Positions 13,551 to 21,929 of a DNA stretch of 30,003 bases are shown in pieces. The position numbers and the translations under genes were made by a program. Location: positions 1 through 30,003 of IMG/VR virus record IMGVR_UViG_3300043775_004301, one strand, 5' to 3'. The stretch comes from a virus. The notes under the pieces are model-generated. The model was not told the DNA's origin, did not search any database, and saw only the letters and a program-made list of their open reading frames with translations. How positions within the stretch are numbered: position 1 is the stretch's first letter; every line of letters starts with the position of its first letter.

Positions 13551-14431
13551 AGATACACAAAATCTAGATTATTCTCTTTAAAGAATTTTTTCGCTTGCTC
13601 TTTCATCTCTTGCGATAGAGCTACCATTTTAAGTTGATACTCACGGCGTAGCTCTGGATTCTTACTTAAGACCTCAAAAAATTCATATCTATGTGATAGG
13701 GGTGCTGGTAGTGGTAATTCTTTATGTTTTAAATAATTCTCTGGCGGTGTTGTTGCAAATACTTCTATGCTTTTTAAAAATGTTTCAAGCTTTATTGTAT
13801 AATAGCGAATTACATTCTCTGTTTTACCTCTTTTTATCTCATTATCTATAATATTTAAATGCTCTTTAAATGTCTCGCGTATTTGTGCAACGAGGCCACC
13901 GATCGTGACTTCTCTCTCCATCGGCTCACTGTAATATGCAGTCTTTCTTTTCGGTCCGAATCTCTTTGCAGTTACAGCTCGCGAGTATGCTGTAGACATT
14001 TTCTTATAATGCTGCACGGCATGTAATGTTTCATGCGTTAAGGTTTCATGAATATATTTCGATGATTCGTATTTTAAATTATCATGATACAGATAAATCT
14101 CGCTCTCTTCATCAAAATATACACCGCCGTCAGGACCTTGGTTATTAAAGATCACAAACACGTTAATTATACGCTTTTCATCAGTAGATCTATCTTTAAT
14201 ATTTATTGCACCAAGAAAATCGTATCTTGGCTTTATAGTCTTTGAAATAGGGGTGATATTGAGTCTAGGGTAGAGAGATGTACTGAGAGGCTCTGTTGTT
14301 TTTTGTATTTGTTCAGGCGTCATTCTTTGCATTTTTTTGACATATTTAGCCGTCAAGGCATCAACCTGTTTTTGCTCTGTTTTATTGAGAGCGAGCACGC
14401 GTTTTTCAACAAAAAATTCTTTAAATTTCAT
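13547..14431 (-). CDS. HEXXH metallopeptidase with capsid-targeting-like N-terminus, 294 aa
   Basis: The zinc site is HETLH at residues 133-137 (THETLHAVQHYKK), preceded by a second HET. A likely third ligand is in YYSEPMEREV (E172), a pattern seen in phage-type minimal metallopeptidases. The N-terminus MKFKEFFVEKR resembles the T4 capsid-targeting sequence MKTYQEFIAE, with FVE as a possible prohead-protease site. This suggests packaging in the capsid and delivery with the DNA. The flanks (residues 15-60 and 180-294) are helical and unrecognised. A CTAAATATTA box lies seven bases upstream of the ATG in the divergent region. The target protein is unknown. Confidence 0.75.
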   Translation of the reverse strand: MKFKEFFVEKRVLALNKTEQKQVDALTAKYVKKMQRMTPEQIQKTTEPLSTSLYPRLNITPISKTIKPRYDFLGAINIKDRSTDEKRIINVFVIFNNQGPDGGVYFDEESEIYLYHDNLKYESSKYIHETLTHETLHAVQHYKKMSTAYSRAVTAKRFGPKRKTAYYSEPMEREVTIGGLVAQIRETFKEHLNIIDNEIKRGKTENVIRYYTIKLETFLKSIEVFATTPPENYLKHKELPLPAPLSHRYEFFEVLSKNPELRREYQLKMVALSQEMKEQAKKFFKENNLDFVYL

Positions 14432-14435
14432 CTAT

Positions 14436-14445
14436 TAATATTTAG
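14436..14445 (-). promoter_or_regulatory. Late-promoter-like box CTAAATATTA for the metallopeptidase gene
   Basis: On the minus strand CTAAATATTA has its TAAATA core seven bases before the ATG at 14431. The same ten bases occur before the tail-fibre gene (20723-20732), and a near copy lies before the gene at 20805. It shares the TAAATA core of TATAAATA, so I read it as a variant late promoter. Confidence 0.4.
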
Positions 14446-14458
14446 TTATTGTTAAAGG

Positions 14459-14466
14459 TATAAATA
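14459..14466 (+). promoter_or_regulatory. T4-like late promoter box TATAAATA
   Basis: A perfect TATAAATA lies ten bases before the ATG at 14477 in the short divergent region between the metallopeptidase and phosphoribosyltransferase-like genes. The predicted leader is only a few bases long. Confidence 0.55.
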
Positions 14467-14476
14467 TATTTACAGT

Positions 14477-15583
14477 ATGCGGAACTTCAAGAATTATTTT
14501 TTTACTGAAAATGTCTATCTCGATAAAACTGCCGGTAAACTCGTTTACAAATTACCTTTAGATCAAAATAAAAAGCTCGGTGAAGCCGATGATAATGAGC
14601 AACTTGTAGCAAAGGAAGTAATGCTCAATACTACAATTCGCGGTCAAATGTCGACATTTATACCTTCTAAAACTAATAAGTTGTTTATCGGATACGATGT
14701 TTTTACAACAAAAGAAGCTAACGGTAAAGATATACGTAACAGTGTTTACGCTACAGTGAAAGGTACAGCGAACGCTTTAAGAGGAAAAGAATATGAGAAG
14801 AAATTTCAGGCTATGCCAGAAAATGATTATAATATGTTAATAGAGAGGGCTGTTGATGCATTTGTCAGTAAAGAGAGTGTACCTTACGATTTTATTCTCT
14901 ACCCTTCAAGCCGTTCGTCGAACGCTCAAGATATAGCAAATCTAATTAATACAAAATTAAAGCAAAAATTGTCAACAGGTGTCACCGGGCAGCGTGCACA
15001 GAGTGCTGTAGTACAAGAAATACCAAAAAAGCCTATAACACAGGAGTCTATAAAAGAAGTCGTACAGATTGAAAAACTCGTAAATAACGTTCTCGCAGGC
15101 ATAGAGAGCCATGCAGGTGTAAAGTTATCTAGCAATTCAAAAAATGAAATTAAAGATCTCTTAGTAAAAACGCTTGTTGACTTTCTTACAAACAAAGTCA
15201 GTAAATTCACAGCTGATGATAAATATTCAACCTCATCACATTTAAAACCTGTACCCAATAGCACAATATTTGATGATGCTATAAAGTTATTAAATGAACC
15301 AGGGGTTATACCGGAACTTGAAAATAAAATTGCAAACTTCTCTGTAAGTGGTCATCTTGATAGCTACTGCGACTCACACTTTGAATTAACTGATCTTAAA
15401 ACCCAGCTCAGTCAATATGACAGAGATGGTAAAAAGAGAGCATGGATTGGTAAGACACGCATCCTGATTGTAGATGATAATATTAATAGTGGTGATATGT
15501 ACAAGCAAATTGCACCACTAGGTGATATGTTACGTAACTGCGACTTTTTCTTTCTTATGAAAGATATGAAATATAAAGTCTAG
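14477..15583 (+). CDS. Phosphoribosyltransferase-like protein with capsid-targeting-like N-terminus, 368 aa
   Basis: The C-terminal part carries a type I phosphoribosyltransferase signature, RILIVDDNINSGDMYKQI at about 328-345 (family: four hydrophobics, DD, then T/S-G), preceded by LKTQLSQYDRDGKKRAW, like the region before this loop in ComF proteins. An earlier strand, YDFILYPSSRSSNAQDIANL (137-156), corresponds to the first part of the fold. Between them lies an insertion of about 130 helical residues. The N-terminus MRNFKNYFFTENV resembles the T4 capsid-targeting sequence (MKTYQEFIAE), with FTE as a possible cleavage site. A virion-packaged enzyme acting on PRPP-related substrates or nucleotides is suggested. 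The TG of the usual DDxxxTG is SG. Confidence 0.6.
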   Translation: MRNFKNYFFTENVYLDKTAGKLVYKLPLDQNKKLGEADDNEQLVAKEVMLNTTIRGQMSTFIPSKTNKLFIGYDVFTTKEANGKDIRNSVYATVKGTANALRGKEYEKKFQAMPENDYNMLIERAVDAFVSKESVPYDFILYPSSRSSNAQDIANLINTKLKQKLSTGVTGQRAQSAVVQEIPKKPITQESIKEVVQIEKLVNNVLAGIESHAGVKLSSNSKNEIKDLLVKTLVDFLTNKVSKFTADDKYSTSSHLKPVPNSTIFDDAIKLLNEPGVIPELENKIANFSVSGHLDSYCDSHFELTDLKTQLSQYDRDGKKRAWIGKTRILIVDDNINSGDMYKQIAPLGDMLRNCDFFFLMKDMKYKV

Positions 15584-15774
15584 CCTAGTTGTTGAAGCAG
15601 TTCTTGTATTTCTTTATCTACATCCTCTAGCTCTCTTTCAATATCGAGCATTTCTTTCATAAGAACATTACACTCCGCGGGATACATCTTATAAACATCA
15701 AGAACACTATCCATATTACTTTTATTGCGCTCCTTCATATCATCTAGCTCTTGCATTTCTTTATAGATATTCAT
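15580..15774 (-). CDS. Hypothetical coiled-coil protein, 64 aa
   Basis: A short, strongly charged helical protein: MNIYKEMQELDDMKERNKSN and, at the C-terminus, DIERELEDVDKEIQELLQQL, with heptad-like spacing. Its stop overlaps the stop of the convergent gene 14477-15583 by four bases. The ATG at 15774 overlaps the TGA of the upstream gene (15771-15773). Probably a small oligomeric factor; function unknown. Confidence 0.65.
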   Translation of the reverse strand: MNIYKEMQELDDMKERNKSNMDSVLDVYKMYPAECNVLMKEMLDIERELEDVDKEIQELLQQLG

Positions 15775-15950
15775 CGGATAACTTTCATTCCACCTGTTTC
15801 GAGATTAGTGACTTTATACATTGTGTTTGTATTTGGATAATATTTGCTGTATTTTGCATGATATGCTCTAACTTCATCTTTAGTTCTGAAGGGTGATAGC
15901 ATCACTTCATACCATGCCGTTTCGTTTTCTTTTCTCTCTAGTTTATACAT
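15771..15950 (-). CDS. Small hypothetical protein, 59 aa
   Basis: The frame between the RNA ligase and the coiled-coil gene encodes MYKLERKENETAWYEVMLSP then FRTKDEVRAYHAKYSKYYPN and a short strand ending ETGGMKVIR. It looks like a compact alpha/beta domain. It is bounded by the ligase stop one base upstream and by an ATGA overlap with the next gene, which is good support that the gene is real. No family is recognised. Confidence 0.6.
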   Translation of the reverse strand: MYKLERKENETAWYEVMLSPFRTKDEVRAYHAKYSKYYPNTNTMYKVTNLETGGMKVIR

Positions 15951-15951
15951 G

Positions 15952-16965
15952 TCAGTCTTTATAGTTTCTATTGATTAACTTGAATCCCAACGGGCGACGA
16001 GATGCAAAAGATCTAATATATGAAGACGGTCTAACTACAATTCCTTCTCCGACTTCACCACTACCATATCTCTGTGTATCTGCCAACTCTTGGAGTTTCT
16101 GTAATGGATTCTCCCATACTTTTACAGTAGATGCAACCTCTAATTTTGAGATTAAAGGAACAACATCGCATTCAAGTTCATTTTTACAAAAGTCTGCCAT
16201 CATATCATATGTCATATATGCCTGTCCCACTTTTATTTGAAATACAAATATTTTTACATCTACGAGTTTTAATGTATTTCTTTGTATTCCGTTTCCGCAC
16301 ATTTCACCTTGAATAACGCCCGACCAACTAGCTGGTATTTTTAATTTTCTAGCGCATCTCCAGAATGTAGATTTTTCGGTATCTTTCTTGGAAAGATTTC
16401 TGCTACATACTTGCGTTATTTCTCCATCTTTTACAGCGATAGTTATACTACTACCATCTAATTTTTGTGTGATTGTAATTGTTGGATCTTGTTCTAGAAC
16501 TTGTTTGACCATTTCTGGATCATTCAACCCATTGTCTTCGTCTGTTTTAGACGCAAGATGAGTTGGAAATTCTCCTTCATTTTCACCAGAAAGATTTGCA
16601 GGAAGTTCTTTTATGTATTTTTTAATACCAAGCAATGTTGTTAAATCTTCTCCTATAACAGTAGTTTCTGTAAATTGATCTGGAAATTCACTTAATGATA
16701 TTACTAGCCCTGACGAAAACTCTCCACGCAATTTAATATTTTTAATTCTAATCGGTTTGTCTGGATTTTTTTGATCTTTTAAAAATTCTGCCCAATGATA
16801 AGGCGGAACAATGGTATCAATTGTAATGAAGACGACTTTATCACCCTCCTTGTGAATTCCTTTTTTAACAATAGTTTGCCATCCGAGCACTTCTGCAATG
16901 TCAAGGGAATCAGCATTTGGGTGGCTACGTATATTTTTGATTATTTCAATAGATGCGAGCTTCAT
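15952..16965 (-). CDS. RNA ligase, DRB0094 (TIGR02306) family
   Basis: An ATP-dependent ligase of the DRB0094 family, which seals nicked RNA or RNA/DNA junctions. The N-terminal domain has the family's SHPNADSLDIAEVLGWQTIV and EGDKVVFITIDTIVP. The catalytic domain follows with motif I QKLDGSS (Lys near residue 168), motif III GVIQGEMCGNGIQ, motif IV VGEGIVVRP and motif V GFKLINRNY near the end. Length (337 aa) is normal. The frame extends to a GTG at 16971, but the ATG at 16965 (MKLASIEIIKNIRSHPNADS) gives the usual start. A TAAATA box is not visible, so it may be early or middle. It is distinct from the Rnl1-type ligase at 7645-8724. Confidence 0.88.
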   Translation of the reverse strand: MKLASIEIIKNIRSHPNADSLDIAEVLGWQTIVKKGIHKEGDKVVFITIDTIVPPYHWAEFLKDQKNPDKPIRIKNIKLRGEFSSGLVISLSEFPDQFTETTVIGEDLTTLLGIKKYIKELPANLSGENEGEFPTHLASKTDEDNGLNDPEMVKQVLEQDPTITITQKLDGSSITIAVKDGEITQVCSRNLSKKDTEKSTFWRCARKLKIPASWSGVIQGEMCGNGIQRNTLKLVDVKIFVFQIKVGQAYMTYDMMADFCKNELECDVVPLISKLEVASTVKVWENPLQKLQELADTQRYGSGEVGEGIVVRPSSYIRSFASRRPLGFKLINRNYKD

Positions 16966-17005
16966 ACTCACATATCATATATACTAGCACAAAAGAGAGC
17001 AAGTA

Positions 17006-20000
17006 TTATTTTGCTTTTAATATTTCAATCTCTGCTTTGAGCTCTTTGATGCTAGAAACGAGGAGAGGTATCATCTTGATATAGTCAAGGCTAAGATAAC
17101 CATTATCCCGCTCAAGTATTGCTTCTGGCAATATCTCACGGACTTCCTGAGCTAATAACCCAACATCATGACCTCTTCTTGTACAAATACTATCGTCAAC
17201 TTCTTTCCAGTCAAAACGATAAGCTTCGATCTTTTGAAGTTTCTCTAGTGAATTGTTGAGAACAACTTTATTTTCTTTTAATCTACTATCAGATACGTAA
17301 TATGCAACAACATCACCTGTTGAGCGTAATGTAGATCCGGTAATAATAGCACCAGCTATATTACCGGTACCTGCGTTTATATTATTATTATTTGTGGTGA
17401 TCGCTCCACTTGAGATGGCTCCACAACCGATAGCATCACAAGATAAATCGCCGGTCCCCATAGTGATATTACCGTTTGTAGTATTCACAGAGGTGCAGGT
17501 AATACCCGTGGCGTTGAATGTACCGTTAACATTTAATTTGAATGTACCGGGTGTGGTAGTTCCGATACCCACATCGCCTGATGAGGTAACAAAAATTCTT
17601 ACAACACTACTTGTAGCGATGCTTGCAGAGTCAGCTACAGGATCAAAAAAGATATATTCATCTTGTTCTGCGTTTGAGAAATACCCGCTTTGAGACATTA
17701 CATTACCTGTTGCATATATATTTCCACTAACAGTTAATTTTTGCCCTGGTGAAGCTGTACCTATACCAACATTAGTTCCATTATCAAATATTTGTGAATC
17801 AGTTAACGCAGATGAGCTTGACCATTTTGGCACATAATTTGTGGTACCAGATCCGCTAACAATACCACCTGCAACACCAGACCATGCACCGGAGTTGATG
17901 GTTCTTCGCTGTACTGTTCCATTAGCATCAACAACAAGAACTGTATCTGTCGCGCCAGCATTTATGGTACCGATTGTTGCTGTACCAGATGCATAGATAT
18001 TACCACCTATTCTTACACGGTCTGTTGTGTTCGGCGCTGTACCAAAACCGAAGTTACCTGTAGAATTCATCTCCATACGAGACGACGCTGCAACTAAATC
18101 AAGAATTCTGAGATTAGGTGTAGCAGTATTGCCGTATACGTCAATACCATACATACTGCCGTTGTCAGTAGATCTACCGAAATCAATCTGACCACCCTCA
18201 GAGCCTGTGTCGTTCCGCGAAGCTTTTATAGTACCACCAACATTAAGCTTGGCATTTGCAGATGGTGCTATGCCGACACCAACATATGTTCCATTATCTT
18301 GTATAATAGAATCTGTAATTGTATCAGCATCTGACCATTTTGTAACATAGTTGGTTGTTCCTGTACCGTTTACTACACCTGTTGTAGTATTCCATGTACT
18401 GCTATTTATAGTTCTCTTTTCTACTGTACCGCTTGCATTTACAACAAGTACGGTATCAGTAGTGCCGGTATTAATAGTATCGATTGTTGCAGTACCTGAA
18501 GTTCTAAAAGTACCGTTTACATGAAGCCTTGATGTTGGTGTTGATGTACCGATACCGACATTTGCGTTTGTACCTGGTGAAAGAACAATATGACCTGATC
18601 CATCGTTTATTTCATTTGTAATTGTAAAGTAATTTTGAGCTGCGTTCCCAAACCCTGTCCATGCTTTTCTGCCTGCCGCCACACCATCCGGGAACCATCC
18701 AATATAAGTATGATCTGTACCAACGAGTTTTAGAGTTTCCGCATTAGCTGTAAATCGTCCATCACCTGCTACATCGAGCTTTGTTCCAGCTGTTTGAACA
18801 CCTATGCCGACGTTACCATTGGCAAGAATTCTTATACCGTTACTTTGATTTGACCACGGCGCTATTAAAAGATTGCCGGTATTTATGGTACTTTCTGAGA
18901 AAATAATTCCTTTATCACAATCTGCAGCTAGAGGATTCCAACTACCGGCGCCGAGTGATACATGGTGCTGCATCCAACCGCATGAGCCGGTAACGTATAT
19001 TTCAGCACTTGAATCATTAGTATTGAGACCATCAACATGTAACCTACCTTGCGGACTATCAACACCGATACCAACATTACCACCATTCTTAACAATAAGA
19101 GCTGTAGTACCATCATCTACAAATCTTGCAACATCAGTAGCACCTTTCTGCTCAACATAGAGAGCAAGATCAGAGCCTGCATTTATGATCTGCATTGAGC
19201 TTGTACCGGTAATGAGTGTATCAAGACGAGAATAGGTACCGAGAGCGGTGAGGTTACCGACGATAGTAAGATCACCATCGATGATCATGTTATCGTTTGT
19301 ACGCAGTTCATTAGCTGCTGAACGGTATAAATTAGTATCATAATTTGCGTCATTGCTACCAAATAATATACCATTAGTTGCACTACTATCTGCTATTTTA
19401 GCTATACCGCGTATGACCGTTTGATCTGTATTAGCATCACCGAGGGTCGTATTACCAGCAACTTTAAAGTTATCATCAGTTGTTAGTTCATTAGCTGCAG
19501 AGCGATACAAATTTGTATCGTAATTAGCATCTCCACTTCCAAACAATATACCATTACCTGCGCTGCTATCAGCAATCTTTGTAATGCCTCTTATTACAGT
19601 CTGGTCTGTATTAGCATCACCTAATGTGGTATTACCGAGAACGTTTAATGTTGTGCCAGCTACAAAAGCGTCATTAGTTCTAAGAGTATCAGCAGCACCA
19701 CGAAATAAAACAGTATCTGTACCGCCGGCACCATTTGAAAATCTAATACCGTTTGCTTCTGTTGTACAATTAATTACTAAATTACCGTTTATTGTTGTTG
19801 TATCTGCACAGGTATCACCGAGTGTAGTGTTACCTGCGACACTAAAATCACCAGTAATACTCATTCCGCCACCTACTTCAAATGCATCATCGGTTCTTAA
19901 AATATCTGCTGATTTGCGGTAGAGGTTTACATCATAGTTTGCATCACCACTACCAAATAAAATACCATTAGTCGAGCTACTATCAGCAATCTTTGTAATA

Positions 20001-20716
20001 CCTCTAATTACTGTCTGATCTGTATTCGCATCACCTAGCCGTGTGCTACTACCGACTTCAAAATTATCATCAGTCTTTAGAGTATCTGCTGCGCTGCGAT
20101 AAAGATTAGTATCATAAGTACCTGATCCGTTAGAAAATTTAATACCGTTTGCTACCGTACTACAATTAATATTAAGTGTACCATTAATAGTTGTAGTATC
20201 TGTGCAGGCATCACCGAGCGTAGTATTCGCTCTAACATAAAGATCATCATCTGTTTGCAATGTATTAGCAGCTCCACGATAGAGATTCGTATCACCGCCC
20301 ATTATGATAGCATCAACAGCATTTATTGCATTTGGCATCTTAATCGGACCAGCGTTAATGGTTATTCCATCGTTCGCTGTTGTACCAAGAACTGTATCAC
20401 CGAAAGACGTTAAGCTATTACCGACAGTTGCATCATTACCTACTACGAGATTATTATCGATAAAAGCATCACGCGATGCACTCAAACTACCTTGTATTGA
20501 AACTTCATAATTGGGATTACTTGCCTGTACACCCACCCTATGACCAGCATATATATTATATGATGCACTTAAGCTACCAACAATATGGAAGTCACCTTTA
20601 AACGGTTCTTCTGGAGATGCCAAAGGATCGATAGCAGAATCAGGGTACCCCGTAGTAGGTAACGTGTGGTGATTTTTTCTATGTAATTTGTTGTGAAATC
20701 TTGCGTTGTCAGCCAT
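17006..20716 (-). CDS. Tail fibre/tailspike with C-terminal S74 intramolecular chaperone, 1236 aa
   Basis: A long, Gly/Thr/Asn-rich beta-repeat protein. Residues 1-140 form the head (PFKGDFHIVGSLSASYNIYA). Residues 143-471 carry five repeats of about 60 residues, alternating two types. Residues about 500-1000 hold GNVGIGxxSPxxxLxVxG fibre modules and two copies of the GTTNYVxKW...DNGTxVGxG unit. Residues 1142-1236 (17006-17293) are a Peptidase_S74 chaperone: SDSRLKENKVVLNNSLEKLQ, AYRFDWKEV, GLLAQEVREILPEAI, DYIKMIPLLVSSIKEL. In this family the domain trimerises the fibre and then cleaves itself off at the Ser before DSRLKEN. It would recognise the host surface. A CTAAATATTA box lies before the ATG. 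Confidence 0.9.
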   Translation of the reverse strand: MADNARFHNKLHRKNHHTLPTTGYPDSAIDPLASPEEPFKGDFHIVGSLSASYNIYAGHRVGVQASNPNYEVSIQGSLSASRDAFIDNNLVVGNDATVGNSLTSFGDTVLGTTANDGITINAGPIKMPNAINAVDAIIMGGDTNLYRGAANTLQTDDDLYVRANTTLGDACTDTTTINGTLNINCSTVANGIKFSNGSGTYDTNLYRSAADTLKTDDNFEVGSSTRLGDANTDQTVIRGITKIADSSSTNGILFGSGDANYDVNLYRKSADILRTDDAFEVGGGMSITGDFSVAGNTTLGDTCADTTTINGNLVINCTTEANGIRFSNGAGGTDTVLFRGAADTLRTNDAFVAGTTLNVLGNTTLGDANTDQTVIRGITKIADSSAGNGILFGSGDANYDTNLYRSAANELTTDDNFKVAGNTTLGDANTDQTVIRGIAKIADSSATNGILFGSNDANYDTNLYRSAANELRTNDNMIIDGDLTIVGNLTALGTYSRLDTLITGTSSMQIINAGSDLALYVEQKGATDVARFVDDGTTALIVKNGGNVGIGVDSPQGRLHVDGLNTNDSSAEIYVTGSCGWMQHHVSLGAGSWNPLAADCDKGIIFSESTINTGNLLIAPWSNQSNGIRILANGNVGIGVQTAGTKLDVAGDGRFTANAETLKLVGTDHTYIGWFPDGVAAGRKAWTGFGNAAQNYFTITNEINDGSGHIVLSPGTNANVGIGTSTPTSRLHVNGTFRTSGTATIDTINTGTTDTVLVVNASGTVEKRTINSSTWNTTTGVVNGTGTTNYVTKWSDADTITDSIIQDNGTYVGVGIAPSANAKLNVGGTIKASRNDTGSEGGQIDFGRSTDNGSMYGIDVYGNTATPNLRILDLVAASSRMEMNSTGNFGFGTAPNTTDRVRIGGNIYASGTATIGTINAGATDTVLVVDANGTVQRRTINSGAWSGVAGGIVSGSGTTNYVPKWSSSSALTDSQIFDNGTNVGIGTASPGQKLTVSGNIYATGNVMSQSGYFSNAEQDEYIFFDPVADSASIATSSVVRIFVTSSGDVGIGTTTPGTFKLNVNGTFNATGITCTSVNTTNGNITMGTGDLSCDAIGCGAISSGAITTNNNNINAGTGNIAGAIITGSTLRSTGDVVAYYVSDSRLKENKVVLNNSLEKLQKIEAYRFDWKEVDDSICTRRGHDVGLLAQEVREILPEAILERDNGYLSLDYIKMIPLLVSSIKELKAEIEILKAK
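19304..20290 (-). repeat. In-gene tandem repeats of about 60 residues in the tail fibre
   Basis: Five units span residues 143-471. Type A has the core TTTINGxLxINC then ANGIxFSNG. Type B has TDQTVIRGI then KIADSS and NGILFG. Both end with a DxNLYRSAA or related segment and a TDDxF joint. At DNA level the type B copies around 19385-19445, 19565-19625 and 19975-20040 are close to identical, which would let units be gained or lost by recombination. Confidence 0.85.
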
Positions 20717-20722
20717 ATACAG

Positions 20723-20732
20723 TAATATTTAG
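20723..20732 (-). promoter_or_regulatory. Late-promoter-like box CTAAATATTA for the tail fibre
   Basis: The same ten bases as at 14436-14445, with the TAAATA core nine bases before the fibre ATG at 20716. A tail fibre is a late gene in T4-like phages, which supports the reading as a late promoter. Confidence 0.45.
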
Positions 20733-20788
20733 GTATCTGGTAAATACTTATTCATATCGTAGTTTTTTAAAAGCTGGAAGAGAAAAAT

Positions 20789-20796
20789 TGTAAATA
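20789..20796 (+). promoter_or_regulatory. Late-promoter-like box TGTAAATA
   Basis: TGTAAATA (7 of 8 against TATAAATA), followed by TTAG, lies eight bases before the ATG at 20805. It is divergent from the tail-fibre box at 20723-20732. Confidence 0.4.
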
Positions 20797-20804
20797 TTAG
20801 TATA

Positions 20805-21929
20805 ATGGAACAGAACAATTTAAAGCTTACAACAGATGAATTACAAAAATACCATACTATTTTTGGCTTTGATACAACTAATAAGATTGCTGCACAAGCC
20901 ATTGATATCATTTATTGGTTTATAATTTTTGTAGCTTATTGCTTTGCTTTTCACGCACTCGATACTATTCTCATATCGTGGAACTGGTTACTAGTAGGTC
21001 TTGCTAGTTTTGCAGTTGTTGGTTTGCCGTATTGTGTAAAAATTATCTTATTTGGGCGTAAGGAATTTCCGCTAAAAGCTGCAATACTGTGCTTATTTTT
21101 GAGTTTATTACCTACTATCTTTGATTTTGCAGGGTTTTATTCAGAGACAGGGTTAGTAGATAGCCTTAATATCAGTAAAAAGACGGCCATAGAGTCACTT
21201 GGCTATTTTGAAGCAGAAAGTAAAAAAGCTGCACAAAAAGAAAAAACACAAATAGCAGAACTTGAGCGAGCAAAAATTAAGAATATTGAGGTAGAGTTAA
21301 GTAAGTCTATTTTAACTGTAAACAAGCAAATCGATGAAGCTAATCAAAAGATTATTGATGAGAAGACTGGTGTACGTTCTAAACTAACATCTGGAAAGCC
21401 AGGCGAGGGACCGAGAACAAAAGAGCTTGAAGCAGATGTGAGGAAGTTGCAGGCTCAAAGCGAACTCGAGACAAGAACACAAAAAGAAAACACCGAAAAA
21501 GGAATAGAAGTGTTGAGACAAGATACAGCTTCAAAGATCGAAAATATAGATGCTTCTGTAAGATTGTTAGATGAAAAAGTTATTGAGACAAAAAAGATAA
21601 TAAACAACGCAAAGACATTTACAGATCTTGAAACTGCTGTAATAGATGCAAATAGCTTAATGTCATCGATAGCATCAAATCTCAGCATTAAATTTATACC
21701 TGTGGAGATTATTGGATCAGCAAATATTTTAAGACTCTCTTTTGAGTCATTACTACGTTTTGAAGTTACAGCGGTTGTATGTTTATTACTCGCTTTATTA
21801 ATGGAGATAGGTGATATAGTGATAGTATTTGTGATCAGGTATGAAAAGCCAAAAGCTGTGCCGAAAATTATCTCTAAAAATACCAGCTATAAAGAGAAGC
21901 TATTCACTAAAACATACGAAGGCTATTGA
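20805..21929 (+). CDS. Multi-pass membrane protein with long periplasmic or cytoplasmic coiled coil, 374 aa
   Basis: Three hydrophobic segments are near the N-terminus (about residues 31-50, 59-82 and 88-110). A long charged coiled coil follows from about 125 to 300 (AESKKAAQKEKTQIAELERA, KEIDEANQK-type heptads), with a short Gly-Pro break (SGKPGEGPRTKE). A fourth hydrophobic segment lies at about 328-350 (EVTAVVCLLLALLMEIGDIV), and the tail is basic. The layout recalls DUF4407-type membrane proteins, whose function is not established. A TGTAAATA box suggests late expression. A role in virion assembly at the membrane or in lysis control is possible; nothing in the sequence decides. The gene overlaps the stop of the convergent gene by seven bases. 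Confidence 0.7.
   Translation: MEQNNLKLTTDELQKYHTIFGFDTTNKIAAQAIDIIYWFIIFVAYCFAFHALDTILISWNWLLVGLASFAVVGLPYCVKIILFGRKEFPLKAAILCLFLSLLPTIFDFAGFYSETGLVDSLNISKKTAIESLGYFEAESKKAAQKEKTQIAELERAKIKNIEVELSKSILTVNKQIDEANQKIIDEKTGVRSKLTSGKPGEGPRTKELEADVRKLQAQSELETRTQKENTEKGIEVLRQDTASKIENIDASVRLLDEKVIETKKIINNAKTFTDLETAVIDANSLMSSIASNLSIKFIPVEIIGSANILRLSFESLLRFEVTAVVCLLLALLMEIGDIVIVFVIRYEKPKAVPKIISKNTSYKEKLFTKTYEGY

Noticed and set aside
19304-20290. Regularly spaced repeats that could suggest a CRISPR array
   Set aside because: Units are about 180 bases, in frame, and encode fibre repeats; there are no short palindromic repeats or unique spacers.
17394-20510. Several plus-strand ORFs of 60-110 codons opposite the tail fibre
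   Set aside because: They are antisense shadows of a repetitive gene, with Pro/Val-rich products and no family likeness.
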